This document shows positions 8,269 to 16,599 of a stretch of DNA of 22,932 bases, piece after piece (position 1 is the stretch's first letter; every line of letters starts with the position of its first letter). Location: assembly GCA_036741235.1 (NCBI GenBank), contig DAINSQ010000076.1, forward strand, positions 1 through 22,932, written 5' to 3'. The position numbers were made by a program, and so were the translations under genes. The notes under the pieces were generated by a model. That model saw nothing but the letters and a program-made list of their open reading frames with translations, made no database searches and was not told the origin of the DNA. The DNA is from JABWBR01 sp036741235 (GTDB taxonomy: Bacteria > Bacteroidota > Bacteroidia > Chitinophagales > Saprospiraceae).

Positions 8269-9432
8269 ATGATCAGTCAAATGAGAAAATATTTTACAAC
8301 GCTGACTTTTCTGATCTTTTCAATAAACTTGGTATTGGGACAAACCGAGATTTACGACAGTATTTATGTTGGTGGATATTGGAGAAAATATAATACACAT
8401 TTACCGCTTGGATATAATCCTGACTCCAACTACCCTTTAGTTATCGGATTTCATGGTGGTCAGCAGGCGGCTACGAGTGCTCAAGGGTGGACTGTGTTCG
8501 CCTACCAAAGCAAACTTTCTGAAAAAGCAGATAGTTCAAGTTTTATCGTGGTTTATCCTGAAGGACTTGTGTTTAATCAAAATCGTTCATGGAATGCCGG
8601 AAATTGTTGCCCTCCGGCTATGAACCAAGTAGTGAATGATGTCGGTTTTATTGATGCAATGCTAAACAAACTTTTCAATGATTATTCTATTGACACGACT
8701 AGAGTTTATGCAACGGGATCATCAAATGGTGGAATGATGTGCTATCGGTTAGCATGCGAATTAAGTCACAAAATTGCTGCTATCGCACCTAATGCTTGTT
8801 CGCAGATGTATTACCCTTGTAACCCCTCAAATAAAATTCCCGTCATTAGTTTTCATTCAAAAGTGGACCCAATTGTACTTTATACAGGCGGTATGGGAGG
8901 GGCGCCTCCATTAACGACAATTTATTTCCCGGGGCAAGACAGCACAATGGATTTTTGGTCTCAAAAAAACAATTGCCAGACAAGAGACACCATCATTAAT
9001 GGAAATGGCGCCAATTACGATTTTATCAAAATACATAACTGTTCGTGCAATGTAGAAATTCATCATTATGCGACCACTGATGGTAGCCATAGTTGGCCGG
9101 GAGGAAATCCGAACAACAATCCTGTTTCAACTCAAATTAGCGCAACTGATTTACTTTGGTCATTTTTCCAGAATTATACATTAAACTGCTTAACAACGGG
9201 AATTGAAAACACCAACGAAACAAACGCTAAAATCGTAGCTTTCCCTAATCCATTTTCAAACACCATCAACCTTACTAATAAAGCAGGAAAAGGAGAATGT
9301 ACGCTAATTAACTGCTTGGGTCAAGTCATTTGGACAGGAAAAAACATTGAGCAGAAAGATTTTTCCGGCTTATCAAGTGGTATTTATTTTCTTAAAGTTG
9401 ACGATAGGACTATTAAATTACTAAAACGGTGA
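8269..9432 (+). CDS. Secreted PHB-depolymerase/feruloyl-esterase-type hydrolase with T9SS tail
   Basis: This is an alpha/beta hydrolase of the LpqC/poly(3-hydroxybutyrate) depolymerase group (COG3509-like), which includes polyester depolymerases and feruloyl or acetyl-xylan esterases. A signal peptide ends at LVLGQ; ATG 8281 (MRKYFTTL) is an equally good start. Residues visible (counted from 8269) are an oxyanion-type GFHGG (60-64), the nucleophile Ser152 in GSSNGG, Asp200 in HSKVDPIV and His274 in DGSHSWPGG, so the catalytic triad is complete. The C-terminus is a T9SS tail (FPNPFSNTINL ... SSGIYFLKVDDRTIKLLKR). Base composition is clearly more AT-rich than the adjacent genes, and half-repeats lie on both sides, suggesting acquisition. 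Its substrate cannot be read from sequence. Confidence 0.87.
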   Translation: MISQMRKYFTTLTFLIFSINLVLGQTEIYDSIYVGGYWRKYNTHLPLGYNPDSNYPLVIGFHGGQQAATSAQGWTVFAYQSKLSEKADSSSFIVVYPEGLVFNQNRSWNAGNCCPPAMNQVVNDVGFIDAMLNKLFNDYSIDTTRVYATGSSNGGMMCYRLACELSHKIAAIAPNACSQMYYPCNPSNKIPVISFHSKVDPIVLYTGGMGGAPPLTTIYFPGQDSTMDFWSQKNNCQTRDTIINGNGANYDFIKIHNCSCNVEIHHYATTDGSHSWPGGNPNNNPVSTQISATDLLWSFFQNYTLNCLTTGIENTNETNAKIVAFPNPFSNTINLTNKAGKGECTLINCLGQVIWTGKNIEQKDFSGLSSGIYFLKVDDRTIKLLKR

Positions 9433-9443
9433 AAAGAAGGGCA

Positions 9444-9470
9444 GCGCATAACACGGGTTTTGTGTCAGGC
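9444..9470 (+). repeat. Half-site downstream of the esterase, inverted relative to 8216-8235
   Basis: GCGCATAACACGGGTTTTGT followed by GTCAGGC starts 12 bp after the esterase stop. Its core aligns with the reverse complement of the segment ending at 8235, with gaps and mismatches. The two halves would pair if the gene were removed, as at the edges of a gene cassette. Confidence 0.4.
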
Positions 9471-9551
9471 TGGCTGAAGTAATAACAACGAAAAGACAAA
9501 TAAAAGGCCGCCAATCTTTCGCAAAATTAAAACGGCTTGCCGCGCGACTTG

Positions 9552-9576
9552 TCCCGCCCAAGCGGGATTAAATTTT
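9552..9576 (+). terminator. Possible hairpin terminator after the esterase gene
   Basis: A perfect 6-bp stem TCCCGC / GCGGGA (9552-9557, 9562-9567) with loop CCAA is followed by TTAAATTTTT. The stem is short and the T tract is interrupted, but it lies between the esterase gene and the next operon, where an end of transcription is expected. Confidence 0.35.
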
Positions 9577-9655
9577 TCCCCCGCCCAAAATATAAATTAC
9601 TGACAGCTTTAACCAATCAGGATTTTTTGACTCTAATAAAGGTAAATCAAAACTG

Positions 9656-11281
9656 ATGTGTACGAACAAATTTTGCCTAATCGCTTTTGCCTTATTGACC
9701 CTCTGGACGGCTCAAAGCCAGGCACAAACAACCTCTATCCCGACCTTCAACTGGTTCCACTTCTCCAAAGACCTGGCCATCGGACAACCTGACCCCAACG
9801 GCGAAACTATCGGCGGCACGGAAGTGATGTGGATCGTGGTGCACAAAGGAAAACTATTCTCCGCCACCTCGTACTGGAACAATACCAGCCTTCACGGCCC
9901 GCAAATGCTGGTGAAAGAAACCTACAACACTGCATGGAAGGTGGACCATACCTTCCCGCAAAACGTGGTGCGCAACGACGCCCTGAATTCTTTTGTCTTC
10001 ACCACAAACCGGTACGGAAATCCCTTGCCCCAACCCGACACCCTGCTGGTGGCCAGTTGCATGACCCAGCCTTTTGGCACAGATAGAAACATCAGGGTTT
10101 TTACAAGAAATGACCAAGATAATACGTGGGTGCCTTCTTCCAACATAGACACTATTTTAAATGTCAATGACAGTTATATCCGTTCCTTTACTTTTCATAA
10201 AGACACAGTTACAGAAATTGAATATGTTTTTGCCGGTGGCTCGAATGGAAAGTTATACAAAGGTAGTTACGATGCATCATTACCAAACAAAATCTTTTGG
10301 GACACAACTCCCGAAATTCAATTGTTTTCAGGTGAACGCTTCCATTCTGGCGCTGTTTGTAATGGTCGTTTATATGTAGCGGGAGGCACCAATAACAGTT
10401 ACCCGAATGAAGGGGGGCTTTACCTTAGAATTGACGGTATCAATCCGACATGGAAACGGGTATACACATGGCCGGGTAGCAGCCATCCCGGTATGCGAAG
10501 TTTGACCGCTGTTCCCAATCCTGTCAATATTAATTCAGATGTTTTAATCGGAACTCGTGAATATGATGGAGTAATTGAGCGCATTGTTCCGATGCCCGGT
10601 GATACGGTCAATGTTGTACTTGAAATGGACGTCAGGCAATCCTTTACCAACACCTGGGGCGGCTTGGGCGGCCTGATTGCCATTGCTGCCTACAATCGCT
10701 TAGATGAAGGGTTTAATCCTGTTACCGGAGAAAAAGTATGGTTTCTGGGTTTAAATATTAAACACCCCAATCCATTGGGAACCCCGGAAGCAAATAATGC
10801 CTACACACTAATGAGGGATGCCGCAGGAAATTATGCATACTGCATGGTGGTGGACAGCAGCATCCTGATCCCTCCCGGCGTCGGGCTGAAATCGGTTCGC
10901 ACCATGCAAATATCGCCTTTTCCACAGGACAGCAACCGGGTGTATTACCTCGGCGGGTTTGACGGCGCCAACGGCCCGCACCAATACTCCGACTTGAGAT
11001 ACCGGGCCGAAGTGATCCCCGGTTTGAGCGTCGGGGTCGGAGAGCCGACCAGCGCAGTTTTTTTCAGGGTTTATCCCAACCCGGTTGAAAATCAACTCCG
11101 CGTAGCCCCTTCCGGCCGCGCCTTCGCCTATGAAGCATACGACCCGTTCGGTCGCCGCGTATTGTACGGACGGTCGGAGGGCTATTCGGTTGATTTTTCA
11201 ATCCTTCCAGCAGGTATTTACTTGCTCCGGATTTCCTACGATCAACGCCAAATACAAACATTTAAAATAATCAAAAAATGA
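9656..11281 (+). CDS. Secreted propeller-like protein with T9SS tail (module component A)
   Basis: I do not recognise a named family. A signal peptide (MCTNKFCLIAF ... AQSQAQ) precedes about 440 residues with regular beta-propeller/Kelch-like motifs, for example VVHKGKLFSATSYW, HSGAVCNGRLYVAGG, GLYLRIDGINPTWKRVYTW and RVYYLGGFDGA. A T9SS tail follows (FRVYPNPVENQLRV ... PAGIYLLRIS ... FKIIKK). It is clearly paralogous to the N-terminal half of the protein at 13359-16588 (IVQHKGKLYAGMGNW; GLYRRIDGINPAWQLVYRW). The stop overlaps the next gene's start as ATGA, implying translational coupling with the hydrolase. The middle (about 10080-10850) is visibly more AT-rich than both ends, suggesting a mosaic gene. 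It may bind substrate or partner proteins for the coupled hydrolase; this is inference. Confidence 0.82.
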   Translation: MCTNKFCLIAFALLTLWTAQSQAQTTSIPTFNWFHFSKDLAIGQPDPNGETIGGTEVMWIVVHKGKLFSATSYWNNTSLHGPQMLVKETYNTAWKVDHTFPQNVVRNDALNSFVFTTNRYGNPLPQPDTLLVASCMTQPFGTDRNIRVFTRNDQDNTWVPSSNIDTILNVNDSYIRSFTFHKDTVTEIEYVFAGGSNGKLYKGSYDASLPNKIFWDTTPEIQLFSGERFHSGAVCNGRLYVAGGTNNSYPNEGGLYLRIDGINPTWKRVYTWPGSSHPGMRSLTAVPNPVNINSDVLIGTREYDGVIERIVPMPGDTVNVVLEMDVRQSFTNTWGGLGGLIAIAAYNRLDEGFNPVTGEKVWFLGLNIKHPNPLGTPEANNAYTLMRDAAGNYAYCMVVDSSILIPPGVGLKSVRTMQISPFPQDSNRVYYLGGFDGANGPHQYSDLRYRAEVIPGLSVGVGEPTSAVFFRVYPNPVENQLRVAPSGRAFAYEAYDPFGRRVLYGRSEGYSVDFSILPAGIYLLRISYDQRQIQTFKIIKK

Positions 11282-12489
11282 AGGCGACAATCCTGCTCCT
11301 CGGTATTCTGCTTGGGTTACAATGCCTGAACGCGCAGCAATACTTTTCCTACACGGACATCCAGTACGACACCATACCGGGCGTGGACCCCAACCTGCTG
11401 AGCCTCGATATTTATAAACCCGCCAGCGATACGGGATTGTTGCCGGTCGTGGCGTACCTCCATGGCGGCAGTTGGCGCGCCGGCGACAAGGATAATGTGG
11501 CGCTGAAACCGGAATTTTTTACCGGCCAGGGCTACGTCTTTATCAGTGTCAACTACCGCCTTTCGCCCAATCCGCCGGATACCACCCTTGCGAATGCCGT
11601 GCGGTTTCCCGAGCATCCCCGGAACGTGGCAAAAGCCATGGCCTGGATTTACAACAACGTCCACCTTTACAACGGCGACAAAAACAAAATAGGCATCACC
11701 GGCCACTCGGCAGGCGGCCACATCGCCGCCGTAGTAGCGAGCAACCCGGATTTTTTAGATGCCCACGGTGTGCCCAATCAAATACCCTGCGTGTGTATGT
11801 TCGACGCGGCGGCCTACAACATCCCCCGGCTAATCGCCTTCAACAACCTGTATTCGGCCTCCATCAAAAATGCGATGGGTACCGACCCGGAACTGTGGGA
11901 CGACGCTTCACCCGCCTTGCAGGTGCGGAACCATCCCGGCCTCGGCGAATGGGTATTGTTCTCCCAGGAGGCCGGTAGCACCTTGTACGCCGAGGCGGTG
12001 CTAATGCGCGATACCTTTGCCCAAAACGGATACGATGTGCCGCACTACCCGCTGGCGCTCGAACACGACGAACTGAACGGGTACGTCGGGGTGCAGGACT
12101 CGGCCGTTTTTCAGCAACTGCTCGACGACAATCCGTTTATCATGCCTTCGCCCAACGCGTATGCAATCGCCCGGGCTTACACGGACAGCGTACAGTCGTT
12201 TTTTCAGCGGTGCTTCAGCCGAATTACTACCAGTTCCAGCGAAGTACGCCCGGAACTGGAATGGCATATCTACCCCAACCCGGTGTTAGATGTATTGCAC
12301 ATTTCCACTGAATCATCCGGTTTCGACGGAATAGTTACGATTTTCAACGCCATCGGACAAGTGGCTTATTCCGGGCGGAGAAGCGGGGCGCTGTTCCAGG
12401 TTGAAACGGAATATTTGAAGTCAGGAATTTACTTCATCCAACTGAAAGGAAAGCAAGGTCAGGTGACCACGAAAAAATTTATCAAATGA
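11278..12489 (+). CDS. Secreted alpha/beta hydrolase (esterase) with T9SS tail (module component B)
   Basis: This is a carboxylesterase of the Aes/BD-FAE-like alpha/beta-hydrolase group. The signal peptide ends at CLNAQ. The oxyanion motif HGGSW starts at residue 62, NYRLSP follows, and the nucleophile is Ser144 in GHSAGG. A His lies in the late LEHDELNGY segment. Where the paralog at 16600 has Asp in HQNTNDRLHSH, this protein has Ser in the aligned SQEAGSTLYAE, so the usual acid is missing or moved (a Glu lies nearby). The C-terminus is a T9SS tail (HIYPNPVLDVLHIS ... KSGIYFIQLKG ... KKFIK). Both ends overlap neighbours by ATGA, so it is tightly coupled within the operon. It is probably an extracellular esterase; the substrate is unknown. 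Confidence 0.87.
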   Translation: MKATILLLGILLGLQCLNAQQYFSYTDIQYDTIPGVDPNLLSLDIYKPASDTGLLPVVAYLHGGSWRAGDKDNVALKPEFFTGQGYVFISVNYRLSPNPPDTTLANAVRFPEHPRNVAKAMAWIYNNVHLYNGDKNKIGITGHSAGGHIAAVVASNPDFLDAHGVPNQIPCVCMFDAAAYNIPRLIAFNNLYSASIKNAMGTDPELWDDASPALQVRNHPGLGEWVLFSQEAGSTLYAEAVLMRDTFAQNGYDVPHYPLALEHDELNGYVGVQDSAVFQQLLDDNPFIMPSPNAYAIARAYTDSVQSFFQRCFSRITTSSSEVRPELEWHIYPNPVLDVLHISTESSGFDGIVTIFNAIGQVAYSGRRSGALFQVETEYLKSGIYFIQLKGKQGQVTTKKFIK

Positions 12490-13325
12490 AAAAGTTACTA
12501 CTATCGTACCTGCTCCTGGCGGTCTTATGCTCATGCGATAAAACGGAAAACCCGGTGGCAACCGCCTATCGCATTACCAAAAACATCGTTTACAACGGTG
12601 TCAATGTCAATGTAGTTATCGACAAGCCGCAAAACGATGCAGTGGATGTACTCATCGTCTATCACGGGACGGTTGTCTTCGATGATAAAATCCTGGATGC
12701 CGCCAACAACACCCTGGATGAATTTAAGAAGATACTCCATCGTTCGGACATGATGGTCGTCAGCGTGGCCTATCCCGAGGAGAATCTGCTCATGGGCGAT
12801 AACCTGCCGCACGCGGAAGCCGCATTGTTGTGGGTAAAATACAAGGCCAGCCAGGAATTGAAGATAACGGTCAAAAAAATCTTTATGGCCGGCCACTCGC
12901 AGGGAGGATATCTGGTCACCCGACTGAACACCTTGCACGCCACGAACGGCGTGGTAGCCAACGGGCCGGGGCCGTTGAACCTGGTGTATCGCTGCGAACT
13001 GGAAGAAAACGGCCAAATCCAGAACAGCATCGCCTGCAATCTGCTGCAAAACGCCTACGGAACGACCGTGGCAAACCCTGATGCCTACTTTCAACGTTCG
13101 CTGTTAAACTTTACCAATGGTTTTCAGTCTGATATATTGTTTGTGCAAGGGCTGAATGACAGCCCTGTTCAGATGTACTCCTGGCCCCACTTCAAACAGG
13201 CAGTTTCCAATTGCGCCACCTGCCAGGAGGTACAGCTTTTAGAGTTGACCGGTTTCGGCCATACCGCCCTATTTGAGAGCGCGCAGGCGGAAGCGGCGTT
13301 TAACGATTTTATCGAAAGCCGGTAA
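12486..13325 (+). CDS. Lipoprotein alpha/beta hydrolase (module component C)
   Basis: The N-terminus MKKLLLSYLLLAVLCSCDKTE is a lipoprotein signal with the lipidated Cys most likely at residue 17, so the enzyme is membrane-anchored rather than sent through T9SS; no sorting tail is present. The fold is alpha/beta hydrolase: VDVLIVYHG (strand and oxyanion region), the nucleophile Ser138 in GHSQGG, Asp225 in VQGLNDSPV and His259 in GFGHTALF, giving a full Ser-Asp-His triad. It begins in an ATGA overlap with the preceding secreted hydrolase and ends 33 bp before the next propeller gene. A likely role is cleaving products released by the secreted hydrolases at the cell surface or in the periplasm; this is inference from context. 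Confidence 0.84.
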   Translation: MKKLLLSYLLLAVLCSCDKTENPVATAYRITKNIVYNGVNVNVVIDKPQNDAVDVLIVYHGTVVFDDKILDAANNTLDEFKKILHRSDMMVVSVAYPEENLLMGDNLPHAEAALLWVKYKASQELKITVKKIFMAGHSQGGYLVTRLNTLHATNGVVANGPGPLNLVYRCELEENGQIQNSIACNLLQNAYGTTVANPDAYFQRSLLNFTNGFQSDILFVQGLNDSPVQMYSWPHFKQAVSNCATCQEVQLLELTGFGHTALFESAQAEAAFNDFIESR

Positions 13326-13358
13326 ATTCCACTTCTTGAATCATTCAATTTAAAAAAT

Positions 13359-16300
13359 ATGAAGCTATTTCTACACCATCTCGTTATTATCGCCCTGAGC
13401 TTAGTTGTTGCGGATAGCTATGCGCAAAATCCGGTTGATAGTATGGTCTTTTACAAAGACTACTTTCCAGGTCAAAACGACATCAACGGTCGCTATCTCG
13501 GTAGTACGGAAACCATGGCGATTGTCCAACACAAAGGAAAGCTATATGCCGGTATGGGCAACTGGATGGACTATCCGATTACACTCCAACACGAAGGAAC
13601 ACAGGTATTGCGCAAGGACAGCTATAACTCACCCTGGGTAGTGGATACCTCCGTGGGTTATACCTCTTTGCGGAGCGAAGCATTGGTGTCTGTTTATTTT
13701 GATAAAGACATGAATGGACAAACATTAAATCCTCCCGTGAATGTATTAGTTGGCGGTTTCAGTGATATTATTCAACCAAGAATAGCGGGCATTTGGGTCA
13801 GGAATGACTCGACGGGCCAATGGTACAAAAACAACATTTTTCAGCTTCCGGGTGGCGAGGCAGGAGTGCGCTCGTTTGCACTTCATACCGATAAAGTCTC
13901 CGGCAAACAATACCTTTTTGCAGGAATATCGGCGGGCTCAATCGTAAAAGCAGAATACACCGGCATTGCACCCGGTTTTATAAGTATCGATACCACGCAG
14001 GAACTACAGCGACTTGGAAAGCTTATGGCCANNNNNNNNNNGCCATGTGCGTTTGCAATGGCGACCTGTACGCCTCGGCCGGTGTTGACCTTGTGGGAAC
14101 CGATACCGTGGGCGGTTTATACCGGCGGATTGACGGGATAAACCCTGCCTGGCAACTGGTTTATCGCTGGCCTTATACGCCCTCTTCAGGCCCAGACGAA
14201 TCCAATATTTTCAGAGGTATAACGTGTATCTCTGACCCTTTGGGAAGTGGCAATAAGGTGATAATAGGCACAAGAAGCAAGGGTGCTATGATTCAGATTG
14301 TAGAGCCGTTTAATAACCACCAGGTCCGTGATGAATTGCATATTACAGCGTATTTTGGTGATGCGCTGTTTGCCGGAACATGGCCTTTTGCTGATTATAC
14401 GCTTTGTGCTTACAATAATTTCTTACCCGACACTTTGGATGGGCAAGAGTTCTGGTGGGCCGGTGTTGGTCTGATATCAGAGGAGAATACCGATCTTTCG
14501 AACAATGGCGCGTACTTTTTACAGAGGTCCGACAGCGGTAACTATCGTTGGGGTTATATCCATGACGCCGATCACTCGCTTCCGTTGGGCAAAAGCCTGC
14601 GGGCCACCCGCACCATCTGCAAATCTCCTTTTCCGGAGGACGAAGGCAAGGTATATTATTTCGGCGGCTACGACGCCGCCAGCGATACCTCCAACAACAC
14701 CGCCTGGATTTACAAAGGCGCCTTGCAAGCACCAGTAAATCAAGACACCTTCCTGTTTAAACTGACCTACGCCCACGACTACGGCCTCGGACAAGCCACG
14801 ACGCTGCTCGACATCAACGGCGATACCCTGCTGGATTTCGTCACAGCGAATAAGGGCCGCATCCACGTCGTGGAAAACCTCGGGGCTGGGCAGTTCGAGC
14901 ACCAGGCGACCTACACCGTGGACAACGCCAACGGCTTCGGCGCGTACGACCTGAACGGCGACGGGCGGCTCGACTTCAGCATTGCCCAGGAACAGGGCCA
15001 GTTGAACGACAACTGGCTCAACCTCGGCAACGGCCTTTTTGACCCCGTCGATTCCGGCAATGAGTCGGTCGGCTCCACCCGCGACGTGGTGTACGCCGAT
15101 TTTGACAACGACGGGCACGTAGACTCCTACCACAGCGCCTCGGCATTCGGCAACAACCGGCAGGGCAACCAACTCCACGCCGGTCTGGCTGGCGGCTTGT
15201 TCGGCCCGGACCTCATCGAAACCGTGCTCGACCCGCCCGTGCCGGGCTTCTGGTACGACAGCCTGACCCACCCCGTGCTGGGGCCGCAGTACTGGTCGGC
15301 CATCCAGTCCAAAGGCGTTGTCGTGCGCGACTTCGACGGCGACGGCCGGGCGGATATCGTCAACGCCGTGTACTGCGACCTGGGCTTTCAGCCCGATATG
15401 TTTACCCAACAATGGGTCAACCAGCAACAACGCGGCCTGTTTTTGCTTAAAAACAATTCCGAACCGGGCCAGATACGCTTCGAGGACGTCTCCCTAGCTG
15501 CACTCGGGCCCGATGCCCACGGCAACACGACCGCCGACTGGAACGCTTACGCGCCCGTACCCCTCGACTACGACCGCGACGGCGACTACGACCTGATCGT
15601 CGGCGCCACCATGCGCCAGCAGGAAAACACCGACCTGATCCGACTGTATGAGAACATCTCCAGTCCCGGCAATATCGCTTTTGTGGAAAAAACTTCCGAA
15701 GCCGGCTTGCAATACGTCAACAACCTGCCGGTCGGCACCAAGCAACAACTGAACCTGGCCGCCGGCATCCCCATCGACGCGGACAACGACGGCTGGACGG
15801 ATTTCGCCTTCGTAAACCGGAAAGACGGCGTATCCACCTTTATGCCCAATGTGATTCTGTTTCGCAATAACGGCGACAATACCTTCAGTCTGGTACCCTA
15901 TGGCACGCATGGACTGGGTGGGCAGGCCGGTGGGCGCGACATCAACCTCGGTGACCTCGATCGCGACGGACGCATGGACATCCTGCTGAGCGACGGTACC
16001 GTGGGCGGCTATGAAGGTACCGACTCTACCCTGGTATACCTCAACCGGGTGCAGAACAATTTCCACTGGATTCAACTGGACATCAAAACCTCCCCGGGCG
16101 AAACCTGGGCCTTCGACCGCACGGTGAAAGTATTTCGCGCGGGCACGAATGAATTGCTCGGCATGGACGACATCCGAACCGAGCTGTGTTATCGCTCCAA
16201 ACGCTTTCCGGTACTCCAATTCGGCCTCGGTACGGCCACCGCGGTAGACGTGGAGATCATCGGGCCGGACACCACCTACCTCGCCGCGGGGCTGGAGGCC

Positions 16301-16588
16301 GATCAGGTGCATTTCCTCACTTTAGACCAGTTAACTACCGAAATAGACGAACCGGCGCCGGCTGCATCCGTAATGGTTTATCCAAACCCCACCGTCGACA
16401 GGCTGTACGTCAAGGGCGCCGATTCGCCCGGGCGTTTTGAGATCAGGGACATCACCGGACGCATGCTTGCAAGGGGCAACTGGTCAGCAGAAGGGATTCC
16501 GGTGGCCGTCCTGGCGCCTGGCTTTTATTTCATTAGAATCGGTTGGAACGGCGGCAGAGAATCGAATCTTAAGTTCATCAAACATTAA
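13359..16588 (+). CDS. Large secreted propeller/FG-GAP/ASPIC-UnbV protein with T9SS tail (A'), crossed by an assembly gap
   Basis: The sequence reads in one frame from 13359 (MKLFLHHLVIIALS ... DSYAQ, signal peptide) to the N run at 14032-14041, and in another frame from 14042 to 16588. Ten N is a placeholder, so the frame change is an assembly matter rather than proof of mutation. The paralogous protein at 9656 aligns across both sides (HSGAVCNGRLY against AMCVCNGDLY), so one gene is implied, about 1,070-1,080 aa. The N-terminal half is the A-type propeller-like region. FG-GAP/VCBS-type repeats follow, with calcium-loop motifs DINGDTLLDF, DLNGDGRLDF, DFDNDGHVD, DFDGDGRADI, DYDRDGDYDL, DADNDGWTDF and DLDRDGRMDI. 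Next comes an ASPIC/UnbV-like segment (NNFHWIQLDIKTS to QFGLGTATAVDVEI) and a T9SS tail (MVYPNPTVDRLYV ... APGFYFIRIGW ... KFIKH). It is probably an adhesive or substrate-binding extracellular protein. Confidence 0.85.
14032..14041. other. Assembly gap (10 N)
   Basis: Ten unresolved bases inside the A' gene. Reading frames on the two sides do not match if ten bases are taken literally. Comparison with the paralog suggests only a small number of residues is missing. Confidence 0.99.
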
Positions 16589-16599
16589 TCCGGTAGGTT

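Noticed and set aside
8154..9470. A true integron cassette array
   Set aside because: Only half-sites around one gene are seen, with no integrase and no complete attC site; kept only as a possible cassette.
14032..14141. Frameshift mutation in A'
   Set aside because: The frame change coincides with a 10-N placeholder gap, so length across it is unknown.
14519..15430. 303-aa minus-strand open frame
   Set aside because: Antisense to the FG-GAP repeats, where GC-rich Asp/Gly codons keep the opposite frame open; Val/Ala-rich without motifs.
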